A stretch of DNA of 64,000 nucleotides from SMWN01 sp965261165 (GTDB lineage: Bacteria > Pseudomonadota > Gammaproteobacteria > Eutrophobiales > Eutrophobiaceae), in NCBI GenBank assembly GCA_965261165.1, contig OZ253445.1, forward strand, positions 434,001 through 498,000, given 5' to 3'. Below are positions 47,389 through 56,286 of the stretch, piece after piece. The notes below the pieces were generated by a model. It had not been told where the DNA came from and did no database searches. It was given only the letters and a program-made list of their open reading frames with translations. How positions within the stretch are numbered: position 1 is the first letter of the stretch; each line of letters starts with the position of its first letter. A program made the position numbers and the translations under genes.

Positions 47389-48026
47389 TTTGCTTTTACA
47401 ACTTCTGTCAATTTTTCTATCATTGGCTTAATGAGATCATTTTTCATCTTCATCGCACCTTTGTTGACAATCAATCTGGAACTGATGTCTGCAACGATTT
47501 CGACTTCGACAAGACCATTGGCCTTCAAAGTATTACCTGTATCAACCAGATCAACAATCTGATCGGCGAGGCCCAGCGCTGGTGCAAGCTCCATGGAGCC
47601 ATACAACTTGATAATTTCAACTTGCTGTTCCTGACTGGCAAAATAATTACGTGCGATATTTACGTATTTAGTGGCAATACGTTTTCTATCGCCTTTATTT
47701 TCTTTTTTGGATTTTTTTAGTTCCGCAATCACCATCTTGCACTGAGAAATTTTCAAATCAAGCGGTTCATATAGTCCATTGCTGCCATATTCCAACAGGG
47801 TATCTTTGCCGGCAATACCAATATCCGTCGCACCGTATTCCACGTAGGTAGGGACATCTGTTGCCCTAACGATAATAATCTTTACATCGGGGCGATTTGT
47901 TTCCAGAATCAATTTGCGCGTTGCCTCCGGTGCCTTGACAGGATAAATATCCAGCTCAGCCAATAGTGGCATGGCATCTTTGAATATGCGCCCCTTTGAG
48001 ACAGCGATTGTAATGTTATTCGACAT
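47385..48026 (-). CDS. hisG: ATP phosphoribosyltransferase catalytic subunit, short form
   Basis: First step of histidine biosynthesis. At 213 residues it is the short HisG type, which lacks the C-terminal regulatory domain and works with a separate HisZ subunit; no hisZ is visible in this window. GIAGKDTLLE and the PRPP-binding VDLVDTGNTLKANGL are clear. It lies between murA and hisD, common in gammaproteobacteria. Confidence 0.96.
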   Translation of the reverse strand: MSNNITIAVSKGRIFKDAMPLLAELDIYPVKAPEATRKLILETNRPDVKIIIVRATDVPTYVEYGATDIGIAGKDTLLEYGSNGLYEPLDLKISQCKMVIAELKKSKKENKGDRKRIATKYVNIARNYFASQEQQVEIIKLYGSMELAPALGLADQIVDLVDTGNTLKANGLVEVEIVADISSRLIVNKGAMKMKNDLIKPMIEKLTEVVKAK

Positions 48027-48061
48027 TGATCAAACTTCCCGAATTAAATACACCACCAAAA

Positions 48062-49318
48062 TCATGCGACTCTGCGTATATAAGCGCCGAGCTGCGTCAG
48101 CTTTTCCTCAATCGTTTCGTAACCTCTATCAATATGATAGATGCGATCAACCACCGTGTCTCCATTTGCAACTAAGCCGGCTAAAACCAGACTCGCCGAT
48201 GCACGTAAATCAGTCGCCATGACTGGTGCGCCTGCCAGACTCTCAACACCACTACTGATTACAGTATTGCCTTCCAGCTTCAGATCAGCCCCCATCCGTT
48301 GTAACTCCTGCACATGCATGAATCGATTCTCAAAGACTGATTCCGTAATCACGCTGCTGCCTGTTGCGATACAGTTCATTGCTGTAAATTGCGCCTGCAT
48401 ATCTGTAGGGAAACCCGGAAAAGGCACCGTATGAATGTCGACTGCTTTAGGCCGTCGTCCACCCATATCCAGAGTAACGGTATCCCCATCAACATCGATG
48501 CTGGCTCCTGCCTCCGTTAATTTCGAGAGCACTGCATCAAGCAAATCTGGCTTGGTATTTTTTAATTTTATTTTACCGCCAGTCATTGCTGCTGCTACCA
48601 GATAAGTCCCTGTTTCAATCCTGTCTGGCATAATTTCATAAGTTGTACCAGAGAGTTTTTCCACGCCTTCAATTTCTATTATATCTGTCCCTGCACCTTT
48701 AATTTTTGCACCCATGCTGTTCAAACAATATGCCAGATCAGAAACTTCGGGTTCACGAGCAGCATTCTTAAGGACAGTGATTCCTTCTGCTAAAGCTGCT
48801 GCCATCATCAAATTTTCCGTGCCAGTCACCGTGACCAGATCCATCGTCAGGCGCACACCCTTTAATCTTTTTGCCGTCGCACGGATATAACCATTTTCGA
48901 CCTGAATGTCAGCACCCATAGAGCGCAAACCCTGCAGATGTATATTTACAGGTCTTGAACCAATGGCGCAGCCCCCGGGCAGTGAAACATCGGCTTTGCC
49001 ATATTTCGTCAACAGTGGCCCCAAAACCAAAATTGATGACCGCATGGTCTTCACCAACTCATAAGGGGCAAAAAACTCCTTGATTTTGGTGCTATCAATT
49101 TCGAGATTCATATGCTCGTCAATGGTCAACTCTGAACCCATTTGCACCAGTAAGCTTATGGTCGTTGTAATATCATGCAAATGCGGCACATTACTAATGT
49201 TGACGGGACCATCAGCCAGCAGTGTGGCAGCCAGAATAGGCAAAGCTGCATTCTTCGCGCCAGAAATAAAAATTTCACCTTCTAGTGGTCGCCCACCTTT
49301 TATCATCAACTTATCCAT
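48062..49318 (-). CDS. murA: UDP-N-acetylglucosamine 1-carboxyvinyltransferase
   Basis: First committed step of peptidoglycan synthesis; the target of fosfomycin. The 418-residue protein has the fosfomycin-reactive Cys117 (LPGGCAIGSRP), so it should be sensitive, and the C-terminal DRIYHIDRGYETIEEKL. It follows ibaG by 23 bases, as in the mla-ibaG-murA order of other gammaproteobacteria. Confidence 0.97.
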   Translation of the reverse strand: MDKLMIKGGRPLEGEIFISGAKNAALPILAATLLADGPVNISNVPHLHDITTTISLLVQMGSELTIDEHMNLEIDSTKIKEFFAPYELVKTMRSSILVLGPLLTKYGKADVSLPGGCAIGSRPVNIHLQGLRSMGADIQVENGYIRATAKRLKGVRLTMDLVTVTGTENLMMAAALAEGITVLKNAAREPEVSDLAYCLNSMGAKIKGAGTDIIEIEGVEKLSGTTYEIMPDRIETGTYLVAAAMTGGKIKLKNTKPDLLDAVLSKLTEAGASIDVDGDTVTLDMGGRRPKAVDIHTVPFPGFPTDMQAQFTAMNCIATGSSVITESVFENRFMHVQELQRMGADLKLEGNTVISSGVESLAGAPVMATDLRASASLVLAGLVANGDTVVDRIYHIDRGYETIEEKLTQLGAYIRRVA

Positions 49319-49341
49319 ATTCTTAAATATTTGTCAGCCTA

Positions 49342-49605
49342 TTAAATCCCTCGGTGAGCCCCCCACAGCTCTTTCTGTTGTTGCCATTCTTCATTGGTAT
49401 ATGTATTGATTGATATAGCATGTATATCGCCGCCGACCTTACCACCCAGAGCCTGATAAACTAGCTGGTGCTGTTGCACCATGTTTTTACCTACGAAATC
49501 ATCACTCACTACGATTGCCTGGAAATGACGGCCATCGCCTTCAACAAATACCTCACAATCAGCAAACCCCTGCTCGATCTTCTCCTTGATTTCTTCAAGC
49601 TGCAT
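49342..49605 (-). CDS. ibaG: BolA-family protein IbaG
   Basis: Small BolA-like protein that with monothiol glutaredoxins handles iron-sulfur clusters or acid stress. The 87 residues starting at ATG 49605 (GGGGGG ribosome site) match IbaG in length and carry the BolA core VEGDGRHFQAIVVSDDF and ALGGKVGGDIHAISINTYT. A longer open frame to 49674 runs through a tandem repeat and is not likely translated. Directly upstream of murA. Confidence 0.93.
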   Translation of the reverse strand: MQLEEIKEKIEQGFADCEVFVEGDGRHFQAIVVSDDFVGKNMVQQHQLVYQALGGKVGGDIHAISINTYTNEEWQQQKELWGAHRGI

Positions 49606-49614
49606 ACGCCCCCC

Positions 49615-49646
49615 ACAAGACCTGATAAAAACAAGACCTGATAAAA
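49615..49646. repeat. 16-bp tandem duplication upstream of ibaG
   Basis: ACAAGACCTGATAAAA occurs twice in a row (49615-49630 and 49631-49646). It lies in the ibaG leader, so it may change spacing between promoter and start. Confidence 0.85.
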
Positions 49647-49804
49647 AATAGGAATGGTCAAACAGAAAAACCACCCTGCCGATAAAAAGCAGACCAGTTT
49701 ACATGATTAAAGCACTTATGCCGGCAAGAAAAACCCTTAAATACTACTATTTATAAAGAAACAGCGAAAAAAATAATGTCAGTTAGAAACCGTATTTCCC
49801 CCAG

Positions 49805-49839
49805 TATTGATCATTCTGGTATTGATCATTCTGGTATTG
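49805..49839. repeat. 15-bp tandem repeat across the mlaC stop codon
   Basis: TATTGATCATTCTGG occurs at 49805-49819 and 49820-49834, followed by a partial third copy; a diverged copy lies near 49850-49866, inside mlaC. On the gene strand the repeat supplies the last residues and the stop of mlaC. Probably a replication-slippage product. Confidence 0.8.
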
Positions 49840-50470
49840 AGCCGCTGACCGTTCTGGCATTGATCATCGTTGCGTTTTTACGTGACAACTTGCTGATCAG
49901 GGAATCAAGCCCAGTTTTTCTGATTTCTGAGGCAAATGAACCTCGATAAGTCGAAACTAGACTCAAACCATTGACGACGACATCAACGACTTTCCATTTA
50001 CCACCACTAACGTGCATACGGTAATCGATCGGCACATCCTTCGCTCTATCTTGATTGACCTTTGTCTTCACCACCACCAGATTTGAACTAGGACTTTTTT
50101 CTGCTGGCAAATACTCGATTGATTGCTTCGAGTATTCCAACAAGGCCTTGACATAAGTCCGAACCAGCAAAGTCCTGAACTCACTGATAAACTGTTCCCG
50201 CTGAGCTCCTGAGGCACTACGCCAGCTCTTTTTACCCAAAACCCATTTAGACATACTGACAAAATCAAAGCGAGGAATGACCAACTCATTAACCAGACCG
50301 TAGATTTTACTGGGATCAGCATTGATCGCCTCCCGCTCATTCGTCAGTCGTTCAAGCACCGCATCCACTGTACTCACAACCACTTCTTCAGCCGTCTGAA
50401 TGGCTGCTTGCGCTATGTTGAATGAAAGAATCAACCACACACAAGCTATTAGAGATATTGTTTTTCTCAT
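49826..50470 (-). CDS. mlaC: Phospholipid-binding protein MlaC
   Basis: Periplasmic shuttle that carries phospholipids between the outer membrane and the MlaFEDB complex. The 214-residue product has a signal peptide (MRKTISLIACVWLILS) and the family segment FVSMSKWVLGKKSWRSASGAQREQF (tail shown in part), then WKVVDVVVNGLSL and YRGSFASEIRK. ATG 50470 gives a clean signal; a longer frame from 50500 is less likely. The mlaB gene that normally lies between mlaC and ibaG is missing, and mlaFED are not upstream, so this gene is an orphan here. Confidence 0.92.
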   Translation of the reverse strand: MRKTISLIACVWLILSFNIAQAAIQTAEEVVVSTVDAVLERLTNEREAINADPSKIYGLVNELVIPRFDFVSMSKWVLGKKSWRSASGAQREQFISEFRTLLVRTYVKALLEYSKQSIEYLPAEKSPSSNLVVVKTKVNQDRAKDVPIDYRMHVSGGKWKVVDVVVNGLSLVSTYRGSFASEIRKTGLDSLISKLSRKNATMINARTVSGSIPE

Positions 50471-50642
50471 TGTGTTTTCTCTACTCTTTAAATTTCCCAT
50501 CTTGTTAAACTTCCCATAAAAATTACCAGTCTACCCGTCCCTGATCTAGCCCAATTGAGACAGCATTCTAATTAGTTCCACTGATAAATAAAAGGTTTCT
50601 ATACCAGCAAAATAATACCAGATTTGACCGCATATCGTCTAA

Positions 50643-50777
50643 ACCACGTCTGTCGTTGCAAACAACGGGGTCGACAATTGCTCCTGCAGGTGATGGACAG
50701 GATGTCCAAGCAGGTAAAGTAGTGGCGCTTGATGCTAGTGGCTCTACTGAGCCCAATATTAGACATACTCAGTATTA
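50643..50777 (+). pseudogene. Fragment of a PKD/Ig-like extracellular domain
   Basis: A 44-codon open stretch with no start codon encodes AGDGQDVQAGKVVALDASGS followed by TEPN, the hallmark first half of a PKD domain (A-x-x-G-x-x-x-x-V-x-A-G-x-x-V-x-L-D-A-S-G-S-x-x-P). It then stops. Only half a domain remains, so it is a relic of a secreted or surface protein. Confidence 0.45.
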
Positions 50778-50820
50778 ATTCAACTCGTTTATGGGAAAAA
50801 ATTGCTGATCCGACAATAAG

Positions 50821-51126
50821 TCATAGCGCGGTAATAAACGGACAAACGCAAAACATTGATGGTCTTGCTGATCCTGATTGGACTCGGTTTCTGCTCGCAA
50901 CCGCTCCTGCCAGATGCGCTGCCAACCCTGCTGCCGCAATAAAGATAGCGCACCCTCTTTGCTCGGCATCCTGAACATAGTCACGGGTCGCTTCAGGAGC
51001 GCGGTGTGCGGAAGTGATTTTTGCTTCCCAGGGAATATTCAATTTTTCCAGCACCTGAAATGTAGATCGCATCACCGGTAAATCTGAACCAGAGCCGACT
51101 AAAACGGCGACGAATGGTTTTGTCAT
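50821..51126 (-). pseudogene. purE: Truncated purE (N5-carboxyaminoimidazole ribonucleotide mutase)
   Basis: PurE rearranges N5-CAIR to CAIR in purine biosynthesis. The frame begins like a normal PurE (VGSGSDLPVM, ITSAHRAPEAT, IAAAGLAAHLAGAVAS) but homology stops near 50892, after about 78 residues, and unrelated residues follow to a stop. About half of the usual ~160 residues is missing, including the conserved GVP loop. No purK is adjacent. A second, intact purE elsewhere would be needed for purine synthesis. Confidence 0.8.
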
Positions 51127-51201
51127 GTTGCTTCTTTCTTAGGTCCCTTAAACTTTTTTTAATCAAAGATTTAATCTTTCGGTAGTGTAGCGCATCAAGA
51201 G

Positions 51202-51228
51202 CAACGAGGAGTACTAGACTCCTCGTTG
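51202..51228. other. Perfect 11-bp hairpin in intergenic DNA
   Basis: CAACGAGGAGT (51202-51212) pairs perfectly with 51218-51228 around a 5-base loop. No T tract follows on either strand, so a terminator role is not clear. It lies upstream of the purE relic. Confidence 0.55.
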
Positions 51229-51414
51229 TTAGCCCAAAGCAGTAATGCCCCTTTTTGCATATCTTTATCGCCCAAACTTAATTGCATGGAATACGCCAAT
51301 GGGACGACCCGCTATGATCTTTACCCGTTCTACGAGGGCGGTTGGCAGTTGAAGCAATCAGCCGGTGGATTGGATGATTTTCAATCACATTACAACGCCG
51401 TGGTAAACTGGTGA
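51226..51414 (+). CDS. Short hypothetical frame, doubtful
   Basis: A 62-codon frame without recognised homology. The second half (YANGTTRYDLYPFYEGGWQL) looks like real protein more than the first half, so it may be the tail of a lost gene. There is no good ribosome site. Low confidence that it is expressed. Confidence 0.2.
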   Translation: MLAQSSNAPFCISLSPKLNCMEYANGTTRYDLYPFYEGGWQLKQSAGGLDDFQSHYNAVVNW

Positions 51415-51498
51415 CCATACGATTCACTGGATTGGCAACCACGTTTGAGCATCAGAATCTTAGGATTCATTTTTTATGTTTCCATCGTGGGGCTGGTA

Positions 51499-52628
51499 TT
51501 AAACAAAACTTTTATCCTTAACCATTTTCTTTTCTTTATCAAAAAACTCACCAAACCCGAGCAGACCATCAACGTGCCAAAAAAAACTCAGAATCAGTAG
51601 CACGGCGACATAGGCAGTGGGCAGGTTATGCCCAGTGTGCAACGGCACCAGAATGGAATAAAATTTTTCGCCCAATGCTAAATCGTGGAATAGAATCACC
51701 TCCACCAATTGCGAGGATTGTTTGTCGATTTTGGCTTTGCTGCCGGTCAGACCTAGCCAATCGCCCAATGTATGAAACCTGAGTTCTAGTATCTGTTGGC
51801 TGGTATCATCGACTGTCTGACGCGGAAATCGAATCTGATTCAGCTTCGCGCCTGCTGGCATTTGTGCGTAAGCAGCTTGCATCCATGAGTGCCAATTAGC
51901 GTCGATAGATATTGGCTCAACAGAGGATACAGGTTCGCTTTCGACCCCGAATAGCTGTTGGGTAAAGGCGCGATATGCGATGGAAGCCCCGGTAAGTGTC
52001 AGCAACAGAATTACGACCAATACCACTACGCCATTGGACATATGACTGTAGTAGAAATGCTGTCTTTTTTTTCCACGTGGCACCAAGTCTTGTATGGCAA
52101 ATGACCTGCGTAGTGGCCACCATAACCACAGCCCCAACAGACTAATTGCTGATGCGATCAGTCCCACCCATGCAACGTAGTGCTTGCCCTCTACGCCGAG
52201 AATTTTTTCTTTTTTCAGCAAAAAATTGCGATGTAGTTGTAATACAGTATGGAAAAAGCCTTCGTTATTACTTTGCCAGTACATTGCCTGATCAATTTGA
52301 TCGATAGGCAATATCCAACGTTCGCCCTGCCCCTCACTTGGTAGTAGGGCCTATCTTTCGACGGTAGGATAATCCGCTGAATGCCTTCTTTTTCTTTGAT
52401 AATGATGGACAATACCCGCGCGTCTTCCTCTATGCTGGTAGAGCGGTAAAGATAGCCAGCCTTAGTGAGCGCATGTTCGGCACGTGCCAGCAGTTCATCC
52501 ACCGCCGTGAGGCAACCAGTACCGAAAGTAACCACAAACAACATACCGAGCGGGAAGCCAAGCCAGCGATGCAGCGTGGAAAGTATTTTTTTCATCTGAC
52601 GGTTGCTACAGGCGCACCAGATTCTCAA
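51499..52628 (-). pseudogene. PepSY-associated membrane protein, frameshifted
   Basis: Members of this family sit in siderophore/iron-uptake loci and may reduce ferric siderophores. The N-terminal part (MKKILSTLHRWLGFPLGMLF, then FGTGCLTAVDELL) and the C-terminal part (membrane segments near WVGLIASAISLLGLWLWWPL and VVVLVVILLLTLTG) are in different frames. Continuity is restored by shifting frame near 52340, at a GTGAGGGGC stretch where the text becomes EGQGERWILPIDQ. Either a real decay mutation or a base-calling error in the G run. About 375 codons in all. It overlaps the TPR gene end by 23 bases. Confidence 0.8.
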
Positions 52629-53959
52629 GAAACCGGATATTAGTCAACACATCGCCACGGTTGGGATTAGCACGAGCCATTGCGCGCAACAAACGCAGTG
52701 CTTCGCTGTAATTCTGCCGATCTATTTCCAGTTGAGCGCGCCCTAATAACGCCCTATCCTTAAACAGTGGCAAAGATTCGGCGCGTGCGTAATATAAGGA
52801 CGGCTCGTTCGCTTTGATTTTTGTCCCGCAGCAATGTAGCCAATGCCAACAAGGCTTCGCCATTAGCGGGGTCGGCAATGATAGCCGCTTGCAAATATTT
52901 ATGTGCGGATTTATGTTTATTGCCAGACAGCGCAAGCTGGGCTTGATAAACGGCAAAGCGGGAACGGTAACTGGCGGGTAATTTAACCTTGCTACGATTC
53001 AGCGAGCTAATCAAACTACCCAGTTGATGCCAGTCTTCCTGAAATACCAGCCACGCAGCAATCTGTTCAATCACATCGATTTTATCGGCTTTCAGCAGTG
53101 TGCTCATGTGTCCGCCCAACAGCTCAACGGCTCTACGGGGGCTGCCTCCCTGTATGTGCAGTTGTGCGGTGGTGGCAATATTATCAGCATCTTTTACGCC
53201 CAGTTGCAACGCGGTTTCAAGACTGGCAATAGCCTGTTGTGGGCGTTCCTGTTTTAATGCAATTTGCCCCCTTTGTAACCACAGGTCGGCATTATTGGGA
53301 TTGTTTTTCAGCAATTCTTCCACGAGTGCCTGAGCCTGTTCGAAGGCTTGGCTCCGAATCAGCGCGTAAAGAAGTCCTTGGCGCCATTGGTCATTATCCG
53401 CATCCAGAAACAGTGCATATTGGTAACCCGCCACCGCACTAGCGGCATAACTCAGTTGCAGATTAACAAAAGCCAGTTGTCCATAGACCTGGGCATCGGC
53501 CACACCCATCTCAATACTGCGAGTCAAATGTTGGCGCGCCGGTTTATATTGTTTTTCAATCAGATACACCATGCTTAAACTGCGGTGCGCCGATGCCAGA
53601 TTCGGCATAGCATCCAAGGCCGCTTGCAGTGCTTGCTTCGCCTCTTGATAGCGTTTCAGGCTCAGCAGCACCTGTTCGCGCAACAGACGTAGTGCCGCGC
53701 TATCATTGGCGATATCGCGCCTATCAAAAGCCTGCCCGATGGAGACGTGGTCCTGAGCCGCCAACAGCGGCTGAATAGAACGGGCAAATTTACTCTCGCC
53801 AGGCGCCAGTTGCGCCTCGGTTGCACCGAAGGGTCGGTTCTCTAACAAAAACTCCCATCTGGGCGCATTCAGTTTGATGTTGATGTCTGCCCAACAGGGT
53901 AATGTCAGCGACATTGCCAGAAAAAACGACAGAATTTCGATACTGGTTTTTATTTTCAT
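52606..53959 (-). pseudogene. Secreted TPR-repeat protein of the TonB locus, frameshifted
   Basis: A periplasmic TPR protein, probably part of the TonB-ExbB-ExbD system it is encoded with. A signal peptide (MKIKTSIEILSFFLAMSLTL, cut after PCWA) is followed by many TPR units (ASAHRSLSMVYLIEKQYKPA; ADLWLQRGQIALKQERPQQA). The frame breaks near 52805; the end (YYARAESLPLFKDRALLGRA, then LLRAMARANPNRGD) continues in the next frame to 52606. One indel is enough to explain it. About 450 codons if restored. Confidence 0.8.
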
Positions 53960-53976
53960 ACGACTATCTCATGCTC

Positions 53977-54633
53977 TTATGATTTAATGTTGATCGGCCA
54001 TATAAATCGCGCCCGCACGGACTCGTTGTCTTTTTTAGGGGCCGTAAAGCGACTGCTTCGCACTAGGCGTTGAATCTCTGCCATGAGTTCGGGATGCGGG
54101 TTTTCGATAATATTCACTAGCGTCACTTGACCCTTCTCGTCAATGACCACATCCAGTTTCACTAACACCCGCTTGATGCCTTTGCGCCTCAGACTCTTGG
54201 GGAAGGTCACCTGTAACGGTGTCAACAGATTGGGCAGTCCGTCCAACTGCTTTAAATCAAAGGCATTCCAGTCAACCTCCAACGATTGCCACTCGGTTTG
54301 TTGGATGTCAACGGTGGGAATATCCGGCTTAATCGGTTCTATTTCCTGTTTCACGTCGATCCTGGGAATCGCCACTCCAGCCCCCGGCACCTGCAAACTT
54401 ATCTGTGTTTCAACCACCTGTTGTTGCATTGGCGGCGGCGGCGGTGGTGGTGGCAAAGTCAGCGTTACTTCCCGTACTTCAATCTTGTTTGGCAAACTGG
54501 TGGGCAGCCAATGACCGAGCCATAAGACAGATAACGCCAATGACAATATCATCAGACTCAATATGCTGGCATGGATTTGGTGTTTGACAGACCAACGCAC
54601 ATGTCGCGGGTTCGGAATATGACTAACAGACAC
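53977..54633 (-). CDS. tonB: TonB-family energy transducer
   Basis: Transmits proton-motive-force energy from ExbBD to outer-membrane receptors. The 218-residue protein has one N-terminal membrane segment (about 25-45), a run of eight prolines (about 61-68), and a C-terminal TonB domain (about 140-218; VLVKLDVVIDEKGQVTLVNI and the final SSRFTAP). The open frame is intact. It is followed by the broken TPR gene and preceded by exbD. Confidence 0.9.
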   Translation of the reverse strand: MSVSHIPNPRHVRWSVKHQIHASILSLMILSLALSVLWLGHWLPTSLPNKIEVREVTLTLPPPPPPPPMQQQVVETQISLQVPGAGVAIPRIDVKQEIEPIKPDIPTVDIQQTEWQSLEVDWNAFDLKQLDGLPNLLTPLQVTFPKSLRRKGIKRVLVKLDVVIDEKGQVTLVNIIENPHPELMAEIQRLVRSSRFTAPKKDNESVRARFIWPINIKS

Positions 54634-54644
54634 GGTTTACTCCT

Positions 54645-55024
54645 CTATGGATTGAGAGCAGCGAGGTTGACCGTTTCAGCACCCGCCAATTTAGCCGCAT
54701 CAATCACTTCCAGAAGCAATTCAGTAGGCACCGCTTTATCGGCCTGAATCACTACCGGTCGAGGCTCACGGCGTTGCGATTGCTCCACCGTGCCGCGCAC
54801 ACCAGCGACACCAATGTTGCTGCCATCGTAATACACATCACCGTCTGTTCCAGTTTTTGCGCGGATATGGCTTGAGGCTTATCTACCTTTACGCCGGTTT
54901 CCTTGACAAACACCGTGGTAACGATAAAGAAAATCAGCAAAATAAACACCACATCCAACAGTGGCGACATATCAATGGTGTGGGGGTGTTTTTGCTGCAA
55001 ACGGCGTTGCAGTCGAATTGGCAT
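54645..55024 (-). pseudogene. exbD: ExbD proton-channel component, internally deleted/frameshifted
   Basis: ExbD is the bitopic partner of ExbB. The N-terminal part (HTIDMSPLLDVVFILLIFFI, with the essential Asp in DMSPLLDVVF) is in one frame and the C-terminal part (VYYDGSNIGVAGVR; PVVIQADKAVPTELLLEVID) in another. At about 54845 the frame jumps and about seven residues that normally link EQTV to DVYYDG are missing. So a small deletion, not a simple one-base error, probably broke it. Confidence 0.75.
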
Positions 55025-55042
55025 CGTATTTATCTGGTTATT

Positions 55043-55525
55043 TCAGGGGTAATATGCTGCAAAAATTGGCTCGAAGAATAGGCCACCCAAAACTGCAACA
55101 GCCAGCATAGATTGTGCTGCAGCAATCTGAGCATCGCGCTCACTATCCTCTTCAGCCTCATCGGCTTTACTGAGCAGAATCGCAAAACTTTCCAGTTCGT
55201 TGTAATAAGATTTGGCGCGACGGGAAAGCACTGCATTGAGAATCAGCGCGGGAATCGCCACCACCAGCCCCATCTCGGTGGTCACCAAGGCCTGAGAAAT
55301 ACCGCCGGACACCACCTCCGGTTCGCCAGTTCCGAACAGCGTCATCATTTTAAAAGTTTCGATCATGCCACTGACGGTACCGAGCAGCCCCAGTAACGGT
55401 GACACGGATGCAATAACAGCGATGGCACCTATCCAGCGTTCCAGCCTATATTTGTCATCCTGCAACTGCATAAATAACTGGTCATCGCGTTGACGAAGCG
55501 AGTGATTATTGCGGGCAACGCGTTG
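55043..55525 (-). pseudogene. exbB: ExbB proton-channel component, 5' truncated
   Basis: ExbB/TolQ-type channel that energises TonB. The visible part has the family core VSPLLGLLGTVSGMIETFKM, GGISQALVTTEMGLVVAIP and a last membrane segment. The frame continues upstream of its first ATG (55471) as RNNHSLRQRDDQLF, but at about 55520 the sequence turns into a receptor gene on the other strand. The N-terminal part (long-type ExbB proteins have 100 or more further residues) is lost. Confidence 0.75.
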
Positions 55526-55959
55526 ATGGTCTCGACCTAAGTGTCGTAGGTCAAGTTACCGACGAATTTTCCGTTACTGCCGCCTACACCTATCAGGACA
55601 GCAAAGTGGTCAAGGCCGAAGGTGAGGACAAGGCGCAGGAAGGTAATCCATTGGCGCGTACGCCGAAACACTCCTTCAACGCATGGGGTCGCTACGACTT
55701 CAGCGATAATTTGGTCTTGGGTCTGGGTTTGCAATATGTCGGCGAACGCTATAACAGCTCAAGTCCTGGTTCTCGCGAAAAAGCCGATGATTACTTAACC
55801 TGGGACATGATGGCATCCTACCGAATCAATAGCCAATGGGGCGTACAAATTAATGGTAGCAATCTGACCAATGAGGAATATGCCGATGTGCTGGGTGGCG
55901 GACACTTTGTGCCAGGCGAAGGACGTTATATTTCGCTAAGCACGTCATACTCATTTTAA
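55522..55959 (+). pseudogene. C-terminal fragment of a TonB-dependent siderophore receptor
   Basis: The frame begins without a start codon at the junction with exbB. It encodes the last beta strands of an outer-membrane TonB-dependent receptor: TAAYTYQDSKV, NPLARTPKHSFNAWGRYDF, VGERYNSSS, INGSNLTNEEYADVLGGG and the terminal aromatic TSYSF that BAM recognises. About 145 codons of a protein that normally has 650-800. The plug and most of the barrel are gone, so it is not functional as it stands. Confidence 0.85.
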
Positions 55960-56088
55960 TGATTCATGTCATGGCAGCACAAGGACGTGCCACGATAACG
56001 CTCCATATCAATTCGGGACATCATTTATTGCGTGAAGCAAATGCCACCCGATTTATGTTATCTAAGAATCAAGCAGCACACGCCTGAG

Positions 56089-56203
56089 ACTGTGCAAAAA
56101 TCTCCTGCCAAGCCGTGTTACATATGGAAAACCCTGGCGGGTTTGGCTGTTTTACTGGGTTCCTGCTTCCGCAGGAACGACGAATGTTGGTTTCTTGCAC
56201 AGT
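56089..56203. mobile_element. MITE/REP-like palindromic element
   Basis: About 115 bases flanked by a 9-bp inverted repeat (ACTGTGCAA at 56089-56097 and TTGCACAGT at 56195-56203). Inside are GCCAA/TTGGC (56107-56111 and 56143-56147) and an 8-bp stem GTTCCTGC-TTCC-GCAGGAAC (56159-56178). The inner stem resembles the common bacterial REP form TTCCTGC...GCAGGAA-CGAC. No transposase is coded, so any movement would need one elsewhere. Confidence 0.55.
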
Positions 56204-56286
56204 ATCACCTGCAAGACTCCGCTTAGCAAAGAATTTTTATTGAACATCTCATCATTAGAAACTATTATTTAGATTGGAAATAACCC

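Larger units (their letters stand above)
50501..51498. other. Degenerate ~1 kb region between mlaC and the iron locus
   Basis: Beyond a truncated purE and a PKD-like scrap (listed separately), no whole gene is present. Short open frames exist on both strands but none matches a family I know. The upstream mla genes expected here are absent, which suggests a deletion or rearrangement. Confidence 0.5.
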
